Origin: Plasmodium brasilianum
Taxonomy: Eukaryota; Apicomplexa; Aconoidasida; Haemosporida; Plasmodiidae
Direction: 5' to 3'
Length of the DNA: 64,000 nt
Assembly (NCBI RefSeq): GCF_023973825.1
Contig: NC_090116.1
Coordinates: 248,001 to 312,000, forward strand
The first letter of the stretch is position 1, and every line of letters begins with the position of its first letter. The translations under genes were made by a program, and so were the position numbers. Below the pieces are notes generated by a model. The model was not told the DNA's origin, ran no database searches, and worked only from the letters and a program-made list of their open reading frames with translations. Of the stretch, positions 63,901 to 64,000 are shown piece by piece.

Positions 63901-64000
63901 ATTATATTATATTTGCTATCCATAGTAAAGGATCATATAAAGAATAAAATAACGTGGAATGTCCTTTATGCGTTTAAATTGATATATAACAATTATTCCT
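51952..64000 (+). CDS. Giant conserved Plasmodium protein, 3' end outside window
   Basis: From ATG 51952 the frame is open to the window end, over 4016 codons, so the gene is truncated here. It begins MGDKAHLFLNVVENPSKEEF. Conserved-looking helical blocks alternate with long low-complexity inserts. The strongest hydrophobic block is at about 1209-1283 (NLLFLLHLGIYIFHIIK). Others lie at about 1483-1570 (LRTNSILCLKYLFD), 1760-1850, 2203-2310, 2440-2503, 2743-2843, 3423-3466 and 3640-3706. Their spacing and composition suggest a HEAT/armadillo-like alpha-solenoid broken up by insertions, rather than a true multi-pass channel. Inserts include the repeats listed separately. By position it should be the orthologue of PF3D7_0404600, annotated as a conserved membrane protein of unknown function. 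No catalytic motif was seen. Confidence 0.88.
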   Translation, partial: MGDKAHLFLNVVENPSKEEFSVVLNNINIKRKQKEKLQNLVSEVGYNIYDYALKEEKNSYYALRMDNSINENVKNGNNSDTTYHFLFNEKENRGNNIAHSVEGNILNNMNREYSSSSLKSNVRRKEKNKMSAIYDHNDTDVCTNLSVIHGSNSNKYSKANTELLAQYNNIMNYEKKKYNLKKDNIQNYANEENIHYNSSRFEQIHNISEMNEKNDQIFKHLKEEVPYQGDNKRTHTSLQSSTSNIELNMFNNNMNAESRLSKGVSATEACDLSKMSKSCQLSKLNQINHLNQFSGVVNNSLGNDGHFENVHSYDRTNDYSFYMLKKRELTYLDELNQRDIHDNDSIPAYNKLQNKEAVTNLVDDDYTNYNLNKVHNIFSVKYDKMNSNKYNLFNKNIHICSDHKGLPCISCIDQNTGDKCMFRLVNACDRTTNYKSVGDTNIRINLNDVTCVNEGSLYNDEAFNHNMVIPRVSDALDNRKKTINSSGGTTGRVSVDINGYKCDDRESNLNYKHFANIDNARYRSGDENTLNFVEDYINDMNAHKLIINTSSSNTNTQAIGVNNGSVNFPNNLKRITVNTHNQRDNGTNWGEQLDQCYMDSTNRSYNMKKHELRNVGSNIARAEIVRGESIRCENIRGESVRGESVRGASVRGESVMGASVRGESVRGASVRGESIRDESVINESINGENIMNQNNCAFLQNDTELPHVSLAVENILLNKDSVNYNRYLFKNNVKDIIPMNSISRIQHIDCEKMRKNDLNKYENYEGNMRLQGGEPSPESCKISGNSKFKSNVKMNCAYCANYANCANYVDCANCANCINCGNNRQPTNDKRNNETAHTNSNNNTKWFFDFNQGSNNISLNNNTRMMVKNSSYNLNDNGKLLNSVRIANSVNSDDNNMNEGILYIDECNRIEPFYQEEPYNNYANCEGACVSISKRNCMSANGNVGNYISESNNHADGNNSYKNGNSFSEEVLLGASTRKKNYENKEKEEYQHNCLPNEDIELNGKSKIKEQKYNNYYHKNYNLKILRNNEIMSEKSRISKTLFSFDESCHNSENTKSSYILNSEGKMVQAQEESQYYNSSSNNDVVIVNDMVLNTDVVLKSNVTCINKAKYGNGANYKWVIMEDYGNGSRSGNMNDNILGSIIQNIRYYSSKVFNDVLMNNDSFKKKKLNELNLYLSKLKVKNYEDFFFNLNKFYENFLILLNSNYLYKYNSSILYSICVVAKNLLFLLHLGIYIFHIIKTCMYCIVKLILVKPIFITDKAWFFLLNLYKCLFEKLYEYFKKDLNNVHSYNNKVFLGIMLSFINVFNETILEYAKMRVISRNKKKEEFIAFPLYESLKPFFFVNTYYTDDEAKMGKENTWTSESKFKGRHHQIEEDNREGTPHKHISKHDEVINGGINYKGKGEKIVLQRESDEVEEADAMNSANAEDKTEFPIVQSNHYNKIDELTDTVFSTSTKDIHLCDEKNTGNDHMCTPFKNCTKKKMEDELTITMRNNLLCCVHVLIKIFSHIYINNWDKILYYYNESKKELIPIFLTIVIKDQNQKLRTNSILCLKYLFDCKQLKYWFLLKGSNTNSDNNNENTIISDENTHNEGDNVEASFNHSNCGNDFSPNNNYNICMLSSTNRISDNLLSNAEQSLLTNKDLSLQNNSMMKNISNATNEKKLCTGKQGKQQNTTEKVHNFSLVMYDVNNTSMSVNNYTSVNIEVENRTPVSLENYKNSSSIRDNKNSISSSNGKLCSDMRVKDKYYDRLTNANIKKTATEQSIVHILSTLTKLITNMYVLDNKGNFHTPADRLNIYRFFLRVSQSILIPKYKNLLVQILKFFFFYLLKYLIYFNHGDVFLFCVKRLLQNNNNLKYDKGERNYNSSIYLSPHNDEISDRGKSDWNLNSPKHFYNISSDSYNMHFFQNRHISGRRNIIESIYFQNDYKDEDERIISSLNNYINSFMEDEEYDEYDECDEHSYEKDSERERDKAGEELRRGKRTDLHTQQQTEQRSDQKKRKKKERDVEEPEEENKDTDGMNGANDKNACGGANENKKNKSENKKISIEKKQLNEDNESKIKINIHDKEGNITDNIIMPNEKENGEKVGVFHEDSSVSGNCVNSNIIDSKNVLDDDRLLHEDGKNAREICTANCSVFHENSNKTSKKKKKKKKKKNVERRNMENVKNTQNNMRTICACKIAPSNTSKNKKRSVKKKSTNCISFLYKNIDKIDRTLLCNDDYDLLISVLYSNEYYKSSKYICTITVIVNIFSVLLCEYNDDLYYFLCTNIYGKYINQSLNDRNIYCNNISKNYLYNISFAQLIYFMLIFLYKIFYQPCTHVKNAVKNGVKSSSNANDTIYLSKNESKDKGENEIKDERNNGVSSTGIVNNKIERNLPSDIHIHNKPILENIMRDHEQNYKCENRHSMNSYNDLYDNYITSYMQQENIEHTTLSTFDKNNLIPYDIQIFKNIFLVFQKTLKYYLFCYMHCWEDVKNLLEYFLQSENINIKIISIKIVIDVFSFINTYYDNNCNEYELPIYKQKDEFKNSQIFNNKYNSQAEFLQGENDDEDTHNTSLSTKGKNSSVEGKADIAISSNDKSEQVSDVSSLNSMQKSLSKQTNNCIDYIFSNSEERNNLVDYDMNNVRNIMQETQPNIYNSTISLSVNNSRHNTPIMNHSRSNGRKKGSDKNAHNNSFNPMDEQSVSESKHSFKTIKSMSDRFLKVTKKNRSEQEKNDMDIKNNITKEKKFLYHKFSESNESSKKKKFMELVENDMIYLFQKYILIHIHNINKIHDDVINKRSKVKQIFLNTIICISQLSYEGFKILKVEDIQKLTNLVSSCVHSIKCNIITALSKYIIKYIFIFNKRFIQNYEKRINLLHMKSTNVYYNNIHATAANNVHIKKKKNLNINSYCNTESVLNSHNFKSMNYEIFEKGGTKENATDVFTTTSFSSNCKYNSGSNTRSTNKKKLNTTDEYINSKTYSSSTQPNIKYDKKEYTKRRTYLDNTSIYHDPQELPRYDKNYDTEKREINLINSAVRNSESTTSNVNHSGSNSNGSSNGSSNGNSNGSSNSSSNNNCNRNNRSTEFKIKFNLSITDPHITQVPVQDNGENIIQDELASYKSFHFRGFPFVGKKITESNHQIVIYKEKRELLNRSVLAQNKNNPRYNSMCIDHCTNHKQEESTNNGNCTTTQNGVELINLKCEKTSLFQDSNDDESNTNFNLKCLKKMATNTRNVNRESVNNKERIVSRPKKGKNEGAAEGEVVIKDEAVLVNEAVLVDEAVVVDEAVVVDEAVVVDEAVVVDEVAVVDKSAVVDKSAVVDKSAVVDKSAVEDESAVVDETAVVDETENRREKRSYSKNTNNCNKNIFFCNSIYKSPNSEDERASSTQPINFNVCEKEMNNLNVKNDEEIEKHYLNKVFSIKNIDEKDKWNEDVYKLEKQKNEKKLFELYYIYIYIIIHIIKFYNDSFVDLKYYTYNCICEIASSYIPFYFTQNNIKTFSYYSNYNSEENKNINNFIDFINDIHLSIDMNDFNLCHMSKNKSNELNMKCSKNCVHCRYVIDTDDFTYTEADSYLNSITNIDKTKNKCAVSTKLSSNNNYNNSTTADSNYNGNTAASGSNSSSFCKRYDTKVNQAQSNESHECYPVSTLTSSPSNMHNMFMNNVYIISYIEYIYILLLIVRENKSVEKDRAVCCIIRYVGFICKNVNFFLFNYINLLPSTFLVKYFIYLNNIIKRKGLIDIFTSDTHDVENTEGQGKHEELPKNARSGSDGSRGYESKSDVSWNDVNRNEVIGNDINRNEVIGKDINRNEVNRNDGTGSTKGEQLSAKEQGTQKGVDSEGKKTSSFFRMNENKKLHRKSSYMSRCENRINERAENKKGDSLKFYRLFLNVYIKYEYEFDDCFFSFNKNFEEKNNTEKVTKDWTNKYTKDYPLNEKSKPSKGIIKNKNIGDTKVKHTVLHNFNDNCFERYSDKKDNSICDDSIIIEIKDIFNSNISKNYFKYNPNNVDAKIILYLLSIVKDHIKNKITWNVLYAFKLIYNNYS
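53820..54000 (+). repeat. 18-bp repeat coding GESVRG units
   Basis: About ten copies of ggtgaaagtgtaaggggt, some with gca replacing gaa, translate to GESVRGESVRGASVRG in the giant protein. It is highly regular and probably a recent expansion. Confidence 0.92.
54340..54420 (+). repeat. Cysteine-rich CAN repeat in the giant protein
   Basis: The frame reads CAYCANYANCANYVDCAN then CANCINCG: cysteine or tyrosine every third residue across about 27 residues. It arises from a degenerate 9-bp unit (tgtgcaaat). Cysteine-rich low complexity is unusual among Asn/Lys-type repeats. Confidence 0.85.
61010..61120 (+). repeat. Ser/Gly/Asn repeat in the giant protein
   Basis: agtaatggcagt units code for SNGSSNGSSNGNSN. 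Simple-sequence insert between two hydrophobic blocks. Confidence 0.85.
61670..61920 (+). repeat. 18-bp repeat coding DEAVVV and DKSAVV units
   Basis: Tandem gtagtagacgaagcggta copies code for VDEAVVVDEAVV and pass into gtagacaaatcggca copies coding for VDKSAVVDKSAV. The two halves share a frame and a common ancestor unit but differ in charge. Confidence 0.92.
63210..63315 (+). repeat. 30-bp repeat coding NDINRNEVIG units
   Basis: Three to four copies of a unit around aacaggaacgaagtaatagg code for NDVNRNEVIGNDINRN in the giant protein. Confidence 0.85.

Noticed and set aside
1..64000. tRNA, rRNA, CRISPR arrays and transposons
   Set aside because: No cloverleaf-like, rRNA-like or transposase-like sequence was seen on either strand, and the tandem arrays have no unique spacers.

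Overview
The window is nuclear DNA of a malaria parasite (Plasmodium). It is extremely AT-rich between genes, with long poly-A/T and TA tracts. The coding sequences are interrupted by asparagine, lysine and acidic low-complexity runs, introns are short GT-AG types, and the gene content is Plasmodium-specific. The gene order SET8, a small gene, AP2-SP2, two genes, P36, P52 and a giant membrane-type protein matches, from memory, the region around P. falciparum chromosome 4 (PF3D7_0403900 to PF3D7_0404600). The species cannot be fixed from sequence alone. An extra 6-cysteine gene beside P52 suggests it is not P. falciparum.

Layout: 1-5.1 kb is AT-rich and holds traces of small spliced genes on both strands (best candidate 2936-3711, minus). 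5102-9377 (+) is the SET8-type histone lysine methyltransferase, with a first exon 5' of the long ORF. 10024-10694 (-) is a three-exon gene for a 102-residue cysteine-containing protein, found by splice-phase reasoning. 11720-25074 (-) is the ~4350-residue ApiAP2 regulator AP2-SP2, with two AP2 domains in exon 1 and an ACDC-like domain in a separate last exon. 27.7-29.3 kb (+) carries exons resembling mitochondrial ribosomal protein uS19, tail to tail with a 135-residue protein (29264-29671, -). 30662-33878 (-) is a nine-exon acidic protein ending in a Ran-binding domain. Then come three consecutive minus-strand 6-cysteine genes: P36 (secreted), P52 (GPI-type) and a third, GPI-type member.

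Between the 6-cysteine cluster and the giant plus-strand gene (51952 to beyond the window) lie about 8 kb. They look like intergenic DNA by ORF length but contain two strings of short, codon-biased exons on the plus strand. The one at 48099-50658 splices with consistent phases over most of its length into a polytopic membrane protein. The one at 43890-45747 is coding-like but needs at least one frame change, so it is either a many-exon gene or a decaying one.

Functional themes: chromatin and transcription control (SET8, AP2-SP2), nuclear transport (RanBD protein) and sporozoite/liver-stage surface proteins (P36, P52, the new 6-cysteine protein). AP2-SP2 is known to be needed for sporozoite formation, and P36/P52 act in hepatocyte invasion and vacuole formation, so a transcription factor and surface proteins of the same life stage sit within about 30 kb.
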